A stretch of DNA of 64,000 bases from Cenococcum geophilum 1.58 (taxonomy: Eukaryota > Ascomycota > Dothideomycetes > Gloniales > Gloniaceae), in NCBI GenBank assembly GCA_001692895.1, contig KV748212.1:1176428-1240427 (forward strand), read 5' to 3'. The translations under genes and the position numbers were made by a program. Shown in pieces: positions 36,201 through 48,131 of this stretch (within the stretch, counting starts at the first letter, position 1; every line of letters begins with the position of its first letter). The notes beneath the pieces are model-generated. The model saw only the letters and a list, made by a program, of their open reading frames with translations, made no database searches and was not told the origin of the DNA.

Positions 36201-37445
36201 CTTAAGAATCTTAAGCCTTTGGCCTTTTGCCTTTATTAAGTGGTAAACTAGCACTAGCAGTTATCTGCTTGCTTAATCGCCTTTAGATATTACTCCTTCT
36301 ATCTTATAAAGCGATAAATACCGTATCTAACGGTATTATAATGCCCGTTACTAAACCTTACTCTATAGCGGTCTTAGTCTTTACTTCTATTGCATTATTA
36401 AGGTTCGGATACCCCTAGTTAGTTCCTTTACTATCCTCGTCGCTATTAATTAATAAGTACTCTAACTCCATTATTATTATTACTAATCTTTATCTATATG
36501 TTACTATAATATCTTAATCCAGCTTATAGAGTCGATCTTATTCTTTATCTAACTCTTTAGTTCCTTTAAGTCCTCTTAACTCTGGCTTTTGTGGCTAATA
36601 GCTTGCACTATACTTAGCGTCTTTATAAATTCGGCATATGTTATTGTAATAAAACGCGAAACTTCTAATTAAACATTCTTTTGTTCCTCGTAGTACACTA
36701 TTGTCCCTCTATATATATATGTTATATACTACTAGTCTAGTTTCCTTTACCGCGTAGTGTCTCTAATCATCTTTATAGTCTCTAGTAAAATAACCCTATT
36801 TTCCATAATTTATATAAGCTCCTTTTTTAAACCATTGCTTTTGTTATAGAGTCCACTTAAACGTCTTCTACTGCTAAGATCCTTAGTTTAGCCTATGCTC
36901 CCTAGTCCTATAATTACTCAATCCCTAACCTTTAGGTTTTTATAGTTTCTTACTCTATCTTTTATAGGTTTCTTTAGTACTACTTAGGTCTATTAGCTCT
37001 GCGCCATACTATATTTTTTAATTTAGCCTTAGTTATTGCGTACTCTACGTCTTATACGACTGTGGAACTCTGTCCTAGCCTTTCTTAGCCTATTCCCTTT
37101 AGAAGATCCTATTATCGATCTTAATCGCTTAATCTATTAATTCCCTTAGGGTATCCGTATCTTCCATTAGGATAATCGCGTTCTAGACTTTAGCCTTAAG
37201 TCCCTATTTATACTGTGCTATAAGCGCCCTATTATTCTACTTAACTTAGGTTACTAGCGTTTAGAACTACGTTATATACTTAATTGCTGAAGTTTATTAC
37301 ATAATGTCTTAGAGTTTTCTTTCCGCCGTAGTCGTTACCTTTAGGTCTCTAAACATTTGTGTAAGTCACTCTATAAGACGATATCCCTTACTAGCTACTA
37401 TATTAAACCTAAAGAACAATCTAATACCTATACTTAACCTACAAC
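30265..37445 (-). mobile_element. gypsy element B: chromovirus with 3' LTR, reverse orientation
   Basis: Same family as element A. The LTR begins at 30265 (tgtaacgg on the plus strand, the mirrored LTR end) and extends to roughly 31120. On the minus strand, in order of decreasing coordinate: gag at about 37430-36300, protease near 34700, reverse transcriptase at 34150-33500 (EFIMVYLNNIIIYL near 33715), RNase H at 33250-32900, integrase at 32600-31950 and chromodomain near 31560-31500 (YKVKWIGY; its Trp is intact). Stops occur throughout. No 5' LTR is present at the 37445 end. Clusters of N occur at 31284-31370 and 34469-34491. Confidence 0.85.
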
Positions 37446-40400
37446 GCCAATTAATCCTAGGAGAATTCAATTTATTAGCCCTAGCCTTAAACCCCTAAGG
37501 AGATAGACACTAATAATGTCTTATTTTTTATTAATTATATAACTACGGATAAGCAAATAAAAGAGCTACTACCTATTAAAATCGAAATATAAGACGCCGA
37601 GACGTTTATAAAAATAGTAGCATAAGACCCTAATAAATACTACCGCCTTCTATAAAACTACTACCTAAAGCTTATATAAGCCGAGATGCGTACTGCCTAA
37701 GATCGCGATGTTATCTAAAACCTATAAGCTTGTAAGGCGCTTGCTAATAATATATGTTAAGAAACCAAAGATAACCTCTGCGTGTTTAAACGCGACGTCT
37801 AATAGTTAAAGAAGGCTAAGATTGCACTAATTGCTACGGTTACTAAAAGAGAAGGCATAATTAAATACCTATAATCTTAGCTTAATGAGTATATTTGTAA
37901 TAATGCTAGATACCTCTCTACTATATATAACGCTACCTAGGTCTCTACACCCCTGGTAACTTTACCTACTTAATACTTAATAGAGGGCCAGCGCTAAGTA
38001 GCTTTACCTAATAGGAACCCCTACTAAAGTAGTAATAATAAAAGCTATAATAATTAGACCTAAACCGCTACCGTAGGGTCTAATATATACTACCCTAATC
38101 CCCTAGTCTTCTAGGGAGACCGCAAGGAATACAGCTACTAGAAAATGTAAATCTATAAGAAACTAACTTAGAGTACCTGCCTTTTTCCTACGGAAGATAC
38201 TAAGATTAGCTATATTATCGGGCGAATAAAGGGTACGCTATTTAACAGACTCTTCGCCTAATAGGAGACTAGTAGCCCCTAGAAGTAATAGTTCTACTAA
38301 GAAGTCCTTAACGATCTTAACCTAATATACCGCGACTATAACCTACTGGCCACTAACCGAGCTAAACTATATGCCCTAAAGATAAGCCCTACCGAATTAT
38401 TTAACGAATTCTATATTAAATTCTAGAAATACACTAGAGCCCTCGCCTAAGATAATACTAAAGACTAAGAGGACCTCCTTAAAAAAGTTACTTATTGCCT
38501 TAGTTACGCAGCCGCTAGCTATAACTATAACGATGTTTATAATATAGTAGTAGCTCTATAGAAGATTAAATGACGACTAAATTAGATTACTACTACTAAC
38601 CCTTACCTAAAGACCTCCCTATAGAAGCCCTCCGGGCCTACTAAACCTATATATACTAAGCCACCAACGCCTACTACCTTAAGTACTACCAGAACCAATA
38701 TTGATTTCTCTATACTAACCTTCCTATAAAAACTCCTAGATAGAGAGCGTAAGCTACTCTAGAAACTAGGACGCTGCTATAAATACTATTAAGAAGGCTA
38801 TTATTACGATAACCTAAACTGCCTAATGGCTAGGTTTAGTAGCTGCCGCCTAATACCTAACCTAATACCCTAAATACTAAATACGTCGCTATATGCCACT
38901 ACTATATAAGATAAAGACGTAGTAATAGCGGTAGAGTTGGATACGGAAGTAGAAAACGCCAAGTCCTAGCCCTAAGTCGCGGGTTAGGACGCCCTAATAA
39001 TAAAGGGATCTATATATCGGCTTGCTTAATAGATAACTCTATAAAGATAAATAGACGGAAATAGATAGTTTTACCTATAATAGGAACTACTGCTAAAAAA
39101 TAATATAAAAGCCATTCTATAATTAATTGCAGAGCTATTAATAAATTTATAGATATCTAATTTGTGCGTACTTATAACCTACATACCTTACCCCTTACTA
39201 AAGCCCGCGCCCTATAACTTATTAATAGTAATTATACCATATAGAAGATTACTTATATGGTATAACTTTACCTAGATATAAATGGGCACCAGGAAGAACT
39301 CTGGGCCTATATTATACTACTTACTAACTACCCTATTATCCTTAGAATGAACTGGCTTAAATAATATAACCCCGCTATTAACTAAAAGAAAAAAGAAGTA
39401 ACCTTTAACTCTAAATACTATAGAGAGACTTACCTAGGGCATAGCCTAGCCGCCTCTATTTACTCCCTAGGATATCAACCTAAGGAACCCCTTATTACCC
39501 TACCTATAACTAACTACTACTATATAAGTGCCCTGGCCTTCTACCACATAGTATATAAGAAAGGCTAGACTGTTACTATAGCTTCCTAATTATAACTATA
39601 TAAGCTTAATAAAGAATAAGACTACGTCCTCTATAGTAATAGGATAGACATAGTCGACCTTTTAGAAGACGACGCCCCTATAAAACTCTACGGACTTTTA
39701 CCTTTAGACTTTAAGAAGTTTATAAACCTTAAAAAAGGACTTACCAACAAAGAACTCAGCAAGCTCCTCCTAAAGAGGTACTATAACTTTACCAATATAT
39801 GCTTATAAAAAAGCGTAGATATACTCCCCCCACATCGACCTAATAACTATGCCATTAATATTAAATAAGGAAAAATGTTACCTTATAAGAGACCCTACCT
39901 AATATTAAAAGATAAACTTCTAGTTATAAAAAAGTATATTAACGAGCACCTTAATAAAGGATTTATTCGTCCTAGTATATTACTAGCAGCCGCCTTTATC
40001 CTTCTCGCTAAGAAGCTAAAAGGAGGTATCTGATTCTGCGTTAACTATAGAGGACTTAATGCTATTACGATTAAAAACCGATACCTAATACCGCTTATAC
40101 GTGAGACCCTTAAGCGGCTTAGTTAAGCTAAAATCTATACTAAGCTTAACATTATTACCGCCTTTAACTATCTCTAAATACGGGAAGGTAATAAATAGAA
40201 AACCGTATTCGTATTATACTTCGGCTAATTTAAATATACTATTATGCCCTTTGGCGTATATAACGGCCCAGGCACCTTTTAAAGCTATATTAATAACGCC
40301 TTACGGGACTACCTTAATAACTTCTGCTCTGCGTACCTAGACGATATACTTATTTATAGNAATAACCCNTCTAAGNATACNNAANACGTTTAAAAGGTCC

Positions 40401-43206
40401 TATAGCGCCTTAGGGACGTAGGACTTTATATTGATTTAAAGAAATGTAAATTCTTAGTTATAAAAGTAAAATACCTTAGACTAATTATTACTACTAAGGG
40501 TGTCTATATAGACCCCAAGAAGGTATATATAATTACTAAATAGTAAGCCCCTAACTGTATTAAGGACGTATAAGCCTTTCTCGGTTTCGCTAACTTCTAT
40601 CAAAAATTTATATACAACTTCTTAGGTGTAGTAGCACTACTTATAGCAATAATGTAAATAAAGGGCCTTTCTATAAAAGGAAGAAAAACATACCTACGCT
40701 TTACCTAGACGCCTAAATACGAGAAGGCGTTCTAAAACCTTAAAAATGCCTTTACTAAAGCACCTGTCCTAGCTCACTTTACACTAGGACGATAACTCTA
40801 CCTTAAAACTAACTTCTTAGACCACGTTAACGCAGGTGTCCTCTCCTAGATAGGTAATAACGGTCTCCTTTACCTAGTTATATTCTACTTGTCTAAGCTT
40901 ACACTATAAGAGTATAACTACAAAATCTATAATAAAGAACTCCTTATAATTATATAAGCGTTTAAAGAATTCTAACCAAAACTTTCCTTAGTAGAGCCTA
41001 ACTAGCTAACTAAAGTCCTTACGGACCATTACAACCTTAAGTACTTTATAACTATAAAGTAGCTAAACTAACGCCAAGTACGTTAGAACGAGTTCCTCTC
41101 TAGTTTTAACTTTAAAATTATATATAGACTAGGAGTATAAGGTACTAAGCCTAATAGCCTAATACGCCGCTCGTAAGACCTTCCTTAGTCTAAAGATAAC
41201 CCCTATAATTAGTTTCAATAATAGACAATTTTAAAAGCACGAAATTTGGCCCTAGGTATACTACCTATAATAAAGCTAATTATACCCTAGCTTTATACTA
41301 TAGAACTAGAGTTACCTCCCAAAATTAATAAGCTTATTACTACGGCATATAACGCCTCTATTAACTTACTATTATATTAACTTATTGCCGCAAAGACCGC
41401 TAGCGCCTATACGCTACCTACTAACCTCTAAAGCTTAGGCTAGATTAATATAGTAGCCTTAAAAGTAAAAGAGAACAGGCTCTATTATAGAGGCCGCCTA
41501 TTTATCCCTAACTTAGAAAATCTATAACGGCAACTAATCTAAATAGCCTATAACCTCTAATTAAGCGGCCACCTAGGCAAAGGAGGAACCTACGAGCTTC
41601 TTAGCCAATACTACTTCTGGCTAAAAATGATAGACTTAGTTAAACGCTTTATAGGCACCTACTATGGTTATAAGCGCGCTAAGGCCTTTAATACAAAGTA
41701 CTAAGGACTACTATACCCTCTACTAGTACCTATACGACAATAGGCAGATATTGCTATAGATTTCGTTATTAACCTACCACCCTATAAATAACACGGCCGT
41801 ACCTATAAGAACATCCTTATAATAATATGCCGACTTATAAAAGAGCGCCACTACGTCCTAACCAAAGGCGTAGCCGTTAGTGACGTTACTAACGCCTTTC
41901 TCCGCAAAGTCTACTAACTATATAGGTTACCTAACTCGATTACGTCCGACTGAGGTATATAATTTAACTCTAATATATAGAGACGAATCTGCTAACGCCT
42001 TAGCATCTCCGTTAAGATATCTATCCTTCTATTATAAAACTGCTAGGCAACTGGAAAACGCTAATGCTAGCATAAAAGCGTACCTATAATAGGTAGTCGC
42101 CTATAGTTAAGATAACTAGGTAGATTACCTCCCACTAGGTAAATTCGCAGTGAATAACTATGTCTTAACTACTATAAGACTTACCCCGTTCTTTGCAAAC
42201 AAGGGTTATTACCCCTAATCCAGTATAGAGCCACTAGAACCTATTAATAAGAAACTGCTATATAGAAAACGCCTTAAGATGCTACTTGCTAACCAGTATA
42301 TAAACCGTATAAAAAATCTACTTAACTACTATAAGGGAGAAATGGCCTAGGCTTAAGTAAAGTAGGCCTACTTCGCCGACTATTATAGAACGCCACCACT
42401 GGAGATGCGTATTAGTGACTGGGTATAGCTAGATATACGTAATATCTCTATACAGAGGCCTATAAAGTCACTCGATTATAAGAACCTTAGCCCCTATTTA
42501 ATTAAACGAGTTATTAATAGGGGAGCCGTATATAAGCTAGAACTCCTACCTGCCCTAGCCACCTACGGGATATAGCCCGTATTTTACCTATAGCTACTAC
42601 ACCTCTATTAGCCTAACCCCTTACTAGGGTAGATATAGCCTAAACCCCTACTAGTACTAATCTAAGATAAAAATAAAGACAAGAACCACGAGGAGTGGAC
42701 CGTTAAACAAATTATTTACTTTAAATACTTTAGTAAAGGTAGAGGACAACGGCTCTACTACAGAGCTATATATATAGGATTTAACATAAATTAGCCAGAA
42801 TGGCAACTATAGGAAGACTTCAAAAATGCAAAGGATCTAATTAGCGACTTTTACTACGCGAACCTATAGAAACCGGGCCTAAGCAGAGACTTTATACCTA
42901 ATCCTCTATAGAAGCCCTTATAGAGTTAAACCGTTATACATTACTACGTAAGGGCAAATTGCCGTTAGATTGCGGTAAAGTGCAATTACGTAACCGGAAT
43001 ATCGTTAAGATATCCAGGAACTTCGACCGGTAGTTAAAGTTATTTAATTGGTCGGATTCTTAGATGCTAAGCCCTATTATATAATGTTATTTTAAGCCTT
43101 TAGCAATACCCCCCTTTTCTTCTTTTCTATACCTTAAGTGTCCCTTCTATATATATATAGTAACCACAGCGTCGCCGGAGCTCCGCCTCTATAAGAGGGG
43201 GGGTAA
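37446..43206 (+). mobile_element. gypsy element C: chromovirus gag-pol relic
   Basis: A different gypsy family from A and B, reading on the plus strand. Gag spans about 37550-38900 and ends in a mutated zinc knuckle (CYKYYQEGYYYDN near 38775, with a Cys changed to Tyr). Protease follows near 39100-39300. Reverse transcriptase at 39820-40450 keeps an intact box (AYLDDILIYS near 40335), then RNase H to about 41150, integrase at 41530-42250 and a chromodomain-like C-terminus near 42690-42870 (EEWTVKQIIYF ... PEWQ). The 3' end has a purine tract (aagaggggggg) just before the LTR. No 5' LTR is seen. N bases occur at 40360-40385. Confidence 0.85.
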
Positions 43207-43399
43207 TGTTACGAAACCCCACCGTAGGGGCCTCTATAGGAGAGCCCCGTGCTCTCGCGTACACCTCGCGTATAGCTTATGTTAGCTACGCATAGGTATA
43301 TCACCTCCTTACGCCCTTAACCCTTACGATCGATCGCGTAACGTCTTGTAGACTCCTCGAATATATACGCTTTGTAGCCACTGCCCCCGTCCCGTAACA
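43207..43399 (+). repeat. 3' LTR of gypsy element C
   Basis: 193 bp beginning tgttacgaa and ending cccgtaaca, a clean TGTTACG/CGTAACA inverted end pair placed directly after the polypurine tract. It keeps more CG and CA than its surroundings. Confidence 0.8.
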
Positions 43400-43649
43400 C
43401 CTCTAAAAAGGCGACTAATGTATATAGAGATATGCGATAGTACGCTACTATATTTTAAATAACTAATATACCTACTATAAAGGACGCAGCTAAGGCGCTA
43501 TAAGCCTTTGGGAAGGTAGCCTAGTAATTAACTATTAACTCTCTTTTAGTAGGCAGGGAGAGTATAATACCAATAATTACTAAAAGCGATAGCGAAGACT
43601 ATATTAATTAAGATAATATTAATTCTAATAATAATGGAGTTTACTAAAC

Positions 43650-44930
43650 TAACTAATAGCTTAAGGGGGGTGTGGAGATAGAGGCTCCTAAACTAAAAAA
43701 GCTTCCTATTAAAGTGAATACTTAGAGCTAAAAGAAGAAGATCTCTTATATGGCAATCGCATTTTTATCCTATATATAGATGTAGTTAGCTTCTTTAGAA
43801 CCTTAGCTAGAAGCTCCGCGTAAGATTAAAATACCACAAATATTAAGGGAAGCTCTATGGTTACTAAAAGCACCTTACTAGCGTTAAGTACTAATAGTTA
43901 AAATAACTTAATACTAGAAAACTAAAACGTTTTGATTAGTTAAGAGACTAAAGGGCGCATAGGCACTACTATTAAAGTTTATATTTAACCTTAAATATAA
44001 TATATTTAGAGAAGTAATCTAGTATAAGGCACGGTAGGTTATATATAGCAACTACTAGGTAGTAAATATTAACTACAACTGTATATATGCCGCGGTAGTA
44101 ACCTTAACTACATATAGGATTCTACTGGCGTTAATTGCGGTATATAACCTTAAGGCTTACTAAACTAAAGTTATTATAGCCTTTTTAAACAAATTTATAA
44201 GAAAGTACTCTATATATATATAATAGCTAAAAGGATTTAAAGACTAGGACTATATATTGGACTATATATTACTAAAGGCGATATATAGTTTTAAATAGAC
44301 ACCTCTACTATAGTATAACTCCCTAATAGAGTACCTAAAGATAATAGCATTTAATCTAGTTAACGAAGATCCCTATATATTTCGATATTATAAACACTAG
44401 GGCGCCTATCTCTATTTATACGCAGATAATATTATAATTACGGCGGCGACAATATTGGTAATTAAGGCCCTTAAGGGGCTCCTGCGGAAATAATATAATA
44501 TTAAGGACCTAGGAGAGCTTCGCTTCTTCTTAGGGATTTATATAGTATGTAACTAAGTTAATTAAAAGACCGCAATTGTGCAGGACGCCTATATAGTAAG
44601 GATTCTCAAGTTTTTTTTAAAACTTACTAGAATTAACTTAAAAGCGATACTAATGGCTACTGGCCTTTAATTAAGAAAGCGTTATTTGAAGGACTTTATA
44701 GATAAGGCCTATAAAAAGTAATACCTAAAAGCCATTAGGTTTTTTACCTAGCTCTTATATTAAATAAGGCTAGATATATTAACGGCTATAGGAAAGCTAT
44801 TATAAGGGATATTATTATAGTCACCTTAGGTTGCCCTTAGAATAACCCCTAAATACCCCTTAGATAGTCGCCAGTAATATACTAAAGGCACGTGCCTATA
44901 GTATATAGTCTCTACAATTCTAAAGGCCTT
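43650..44930 (+). mobile_element. Ty1/copia reverse transcriptase fragment
   Basis: Broken plus-strand frame with the copia RT order: KARQVIYSNYQVVNINYNC near 44030 (fungal copia wording), LLKAIYSFKQ near 44270, LYADNIIITAA near 44415 (YADD box with the second Asp changed to Asn) and KDLGELRFFLGI near 44500. It ends around 44930 without RNase H or an LTR, so it is a truncated copy. Confidence 0.8.
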
Positions 44931-45119
44931 ACCTCTTTAAAGATTTGTCTCCTTTATAATCTATTTATTCCTATAATTATACCTTATAGCCCCCTATCTA
45001 CAAAGTCCTCTTATATTTAAATCCTTCCTACTTTATTTAAAAGGGCAGCTGACTTAAGGACTAGATTATTTGTTTACATTTTTATTTATATATATTATTC
45101 TCCCTTAAAAATCTCGTAA

Positions 45120-46364
45120 TAACCTAAATGGAAACTCCATAAATATCCTATAGAAAGCCGTCGCGCTAAGACAGGAAGGTCCATCTAATAGCGAGAGATT
45201 GCGATAATATAAACCTCTAAGTAAGACGGCCGAATAAGCTATAATACTTAAATACACTAGGAGCTTAAAGACTCTTATATACCTATGTTTACCACTAAGG
45301 AAAATATAAATACCTTCTATAATAGTTATAATGCTACTAAAAAGTAACTAGAATCCCTTTAGCCCTACCTAAGCTAATTAGAAGATTAAGTACTAGAGGT
45401 AACTCTAAGATCTTCCCCTAAACTAAAAATTCTAAAGGAATAATATAATAGCCACCCTAACGAGCCAGCCACCTAATTAAGCCGCCTAGCGTTCGCGATT
45501 TAAATCACCCCCTTTTTAATACATATTACCCTTTCCTATACTATAACTATGGACTCTACGGCTACCGAATTTCTAGATCTTGATTAAGAAGATTGAATAA
45601 TACTTGTAATATCGTATTTATAAACCCACCCTAACCAATCTATTTAATAAATTGCTAAAATTTTCTAGGTACTATGTACTACTTTATAACACCGTTAAAA
45701 AGGCCGTATATTAAGCTAAGTAACTTTATAAGCCTAGCAAAAGCTCTTAGTTATTAAGGAGGACTTATTAATTAAATAGATTAATATAATAGTAAGCTAG
45801 GAGTGGCCACTAAGAGTAAAATACCTAAAGTCTATAGCCAAAGATATTCTTAAGTTAAAAGGGAAGCCTACTAATTTTGGCTAGTATTGGTATAAGGACT
45901 TCCTTAATCGCCATTTAGAACTTAAAGCTAGATTTACTAAAGGCCTTAATTAAAAAAAAAAGAATGCTACGGATCTAAAAACTATTTAAGAATTGTTTAA
46001 TATATATATAGCTATAGTTGTAAAGTACAGAGTCTCTATAGACGATCAATATAATATAAATAAGAAAGGAATTGCCTTAGGAGTTGGTAATAAGGCTAAG
46101 GTATTAGCTCTTTAATTATAGGCCTAAGCCTTTATTATAGAGCCAGGCAATTTTAAGTAGGTATCCTTAATTAAATATATATTAGGAAGTTAATTTTAAT
46201 TACCTCTTTATATTAGCTTTACAGGCAAGCAAGTATAACAGGCTTAGATAACCTTACGGCTTAATTATAAGATAGTAATTTAAGTGAGCGATTTTGGAAT
46301 TTGGATATAGCTTTTAATTAGTTAAGTTACTTTAACTTATATACTAAGCCACGACTCTATGTCA
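45120..46364 (+). mobile_element. pogo/Fot1-like DDE transposase relic
   Basis: Plus-strand frame broken by RIP. Part of a CENP-B-type helix-turn-helix is readable around 45780-45960 (KIPKVYSQRYS, then the FRT...IY region). The DDE domain starts near 46000 with VVKYRVSIDDQYNINKKGIALG, where family members have an acidic NMDE-like motif; here both acidic residues are replaced. It continues with PGNFK-stop-VSLIKYI, FTGKQV and VSDFGIW near 46285. The frame then stops and a TIR-like sequence begins at about 46365, so the 3' part is lost. Confidence 0.7.
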
Positions 46365-46700
46365 GGAAAAAATTTACCAGCATTTTTGCAGCATTTGGCA
46401 GCATATTGCGGCTAAATGCGCTTTTCGCGCATTGTAACGTGTAGTGTATGGTATTGACTTAGGTGCGGCATACTGCCGCATTTAATAGAAACTAACAGCT
46501 AATTGCGCATTTACGGCCACTTGTACTTAATGCGCAATTAATATATAATGCCCTCCTTGCGCATTCTATATATCTTGCTCATTTTAAGCAATAAATAACC
46601 ATTACTCTTCCTATTTACTTAATAGTATTTACTTAGTCTACGTAGTTAGTGCAAAATAAATTATATTATTTTAGATAATTTAATATAATATAGCGATAGT
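46365..46700. other. TIR-like end and TGCGCA-rich segment
   Basis: Starts with ggaaaaaatttaccagcatt (about 46367), which resembles the terminal repeat of the MITE at 62139. Within 46415-46570 there are at least four GCGCATT or AATGCGC motifs in both orientations. CA and TG are plentiful, so this piece is less RIP-mutated than its neighbours. No coding potential. Confidence 0.5.
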
Positions 46701-46702
46701 TT

Positions 46703-47121
46703 TTATCTATCTACCTACCTACTAACTTACTTACCTATCTATCTATCTACCTACCTATTTACCTACCTACCTACCTACCTACCTACCTACCTACCTACCT
46801 ACCTACCTACCTACCTACCTACCTACCTACCTACCTACCTACCTACCTACCTACCTACCTACCTACCTACCTACCTACCTACCTACCTACCTACCTACCT
46901 ACCTACCTACCTACCTACCTACCTACCTACCTACCTACCTGCCTACCTACTTACCTACTTACCTACCTACCTACCTACCTACCTACCTACCTGCCTACCT
47001 ACCTACCTACCTACCTACCTACCTACCTGCCTACCTACTTACCTACTTACCTACCTACCTATCTACCCGTCTATCTATCTACCTACTTACCTATCTACCT
47101 ATTTATCTATCTATTTATTTA
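46703..47121. repeat. (CTAC)n tetranucleotide microsatellite, about 420 bp
   Basis: Nearly pure tacc repeats from about 46759 to 46940, with interrupted and variant units (tatc, ttacc, gcctacc) on both sides. Confidence 0.95.
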
Positions 47122-47362
47122 TACTTATTATATATTAGGGGGGCTAATTTAGCGCGGTTATAACCTAGGTTAATATGAGGTTAAGGCTATCCCTATTAAT
47201 AACGCGCCTAAACCCTATATAAGGTCGCGTAGCAACTACCCCCAAATACCTTTGCACGTAATTTTAGGCAAAAACGTATATAATTTATATTAAATTAGTA
47301 CTTCTAGATAGTTGCGTAATATTACTCTAAATTTATAACACCTAAATAGGCTCTATTCCTAT

Positions 47363-47567
47363 ATTAAGGCGTCTTAGTTACTATAATATAGTTATATATT
47401 AAAATATCTTAATTACTATAGTATAGTCCTATATTAGGGCATTTTAGTTAATACAGTATAGTTATATAATAAGGCGTTTCGGTCACTATAATACAGTTCT
47501 ATATTAAGGCGTCTTAGTTACTATAGTATAGTTTTATATTAAAACGTCTTGGTTACTATAGTAAAAT
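47363..47567. repeat. 35 bp minisatellite, about six units
   Basis: Six consecutive units of 35 bp with the core attaaggcgtcttagttact followed by atagtatagt. Differences between units are mostly C/T and G/A. Confidence 0.85.
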
Positions 47568-47966
47568 AGGTATTATCTACTACCTAAAAGGGAGCCTCCT
47601 CCGCCCTAAATATTTTTATAAAGCTAATCTAAAAAACGCTAGCCTTACAGCTATTTTAGCTAGTTAATAGCCTATTTTTTATCTCTTGCTATACTATCTT
47701 CTACGCGCTATCTTATATCCTTAATTGTCTAACGGCAACGGCTATAGAATATAGTCTCGCTATTAACCCGCTAGTGTGCCCCCTAATAGCGATTAAGAGC
47801 TTTAATTAACGGCTTACCTACTAGCCCTAAAGTCTACTTAGTTTAAAGCTAAAAGACTAAATTACTACCTTAAAGTATTTTATATTTCCTTAGTAGCGCC
47901 TATAAGTTAAGGATAAATAGGAGAGATAGTTAAGTATTAGCTTATACCTGCGTTAGTAGGGGCGAT

Positions 47967-48131
47967 GTGGATATAGTAGACGGCTAAGCAGGCGGTATAG
48001 ATATAGTAAATAGCTAAGTAGGCAGTGCGGATATTATAGATGGCTAAATAGATAGTATAGATATTATAGACGGCTAAGCGGGTAGTACGGATATTATAAA
48101 TAGCTAAGCGGACAGCGCGGATATAGTAAAC
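47967..48131 (-). repeat. 30 bp minisatellite at the Crypton C-terminus
   Basis: About 5.5 units of 30 bp (gatatagtagacggctaagc plus ten bases). The length is a multiple of three. On the minus strand, in the frame that continues the tyrosine recombinase, it reads as a 10-residue repeat such as YPLSRLQYLY. Confidence 0.75.

Noticed and set aside
46703..47121. CRISPR-like array
   Set aside because: The repeat is a simple tetranucleotide without spacers, in eukaryotic DNA.
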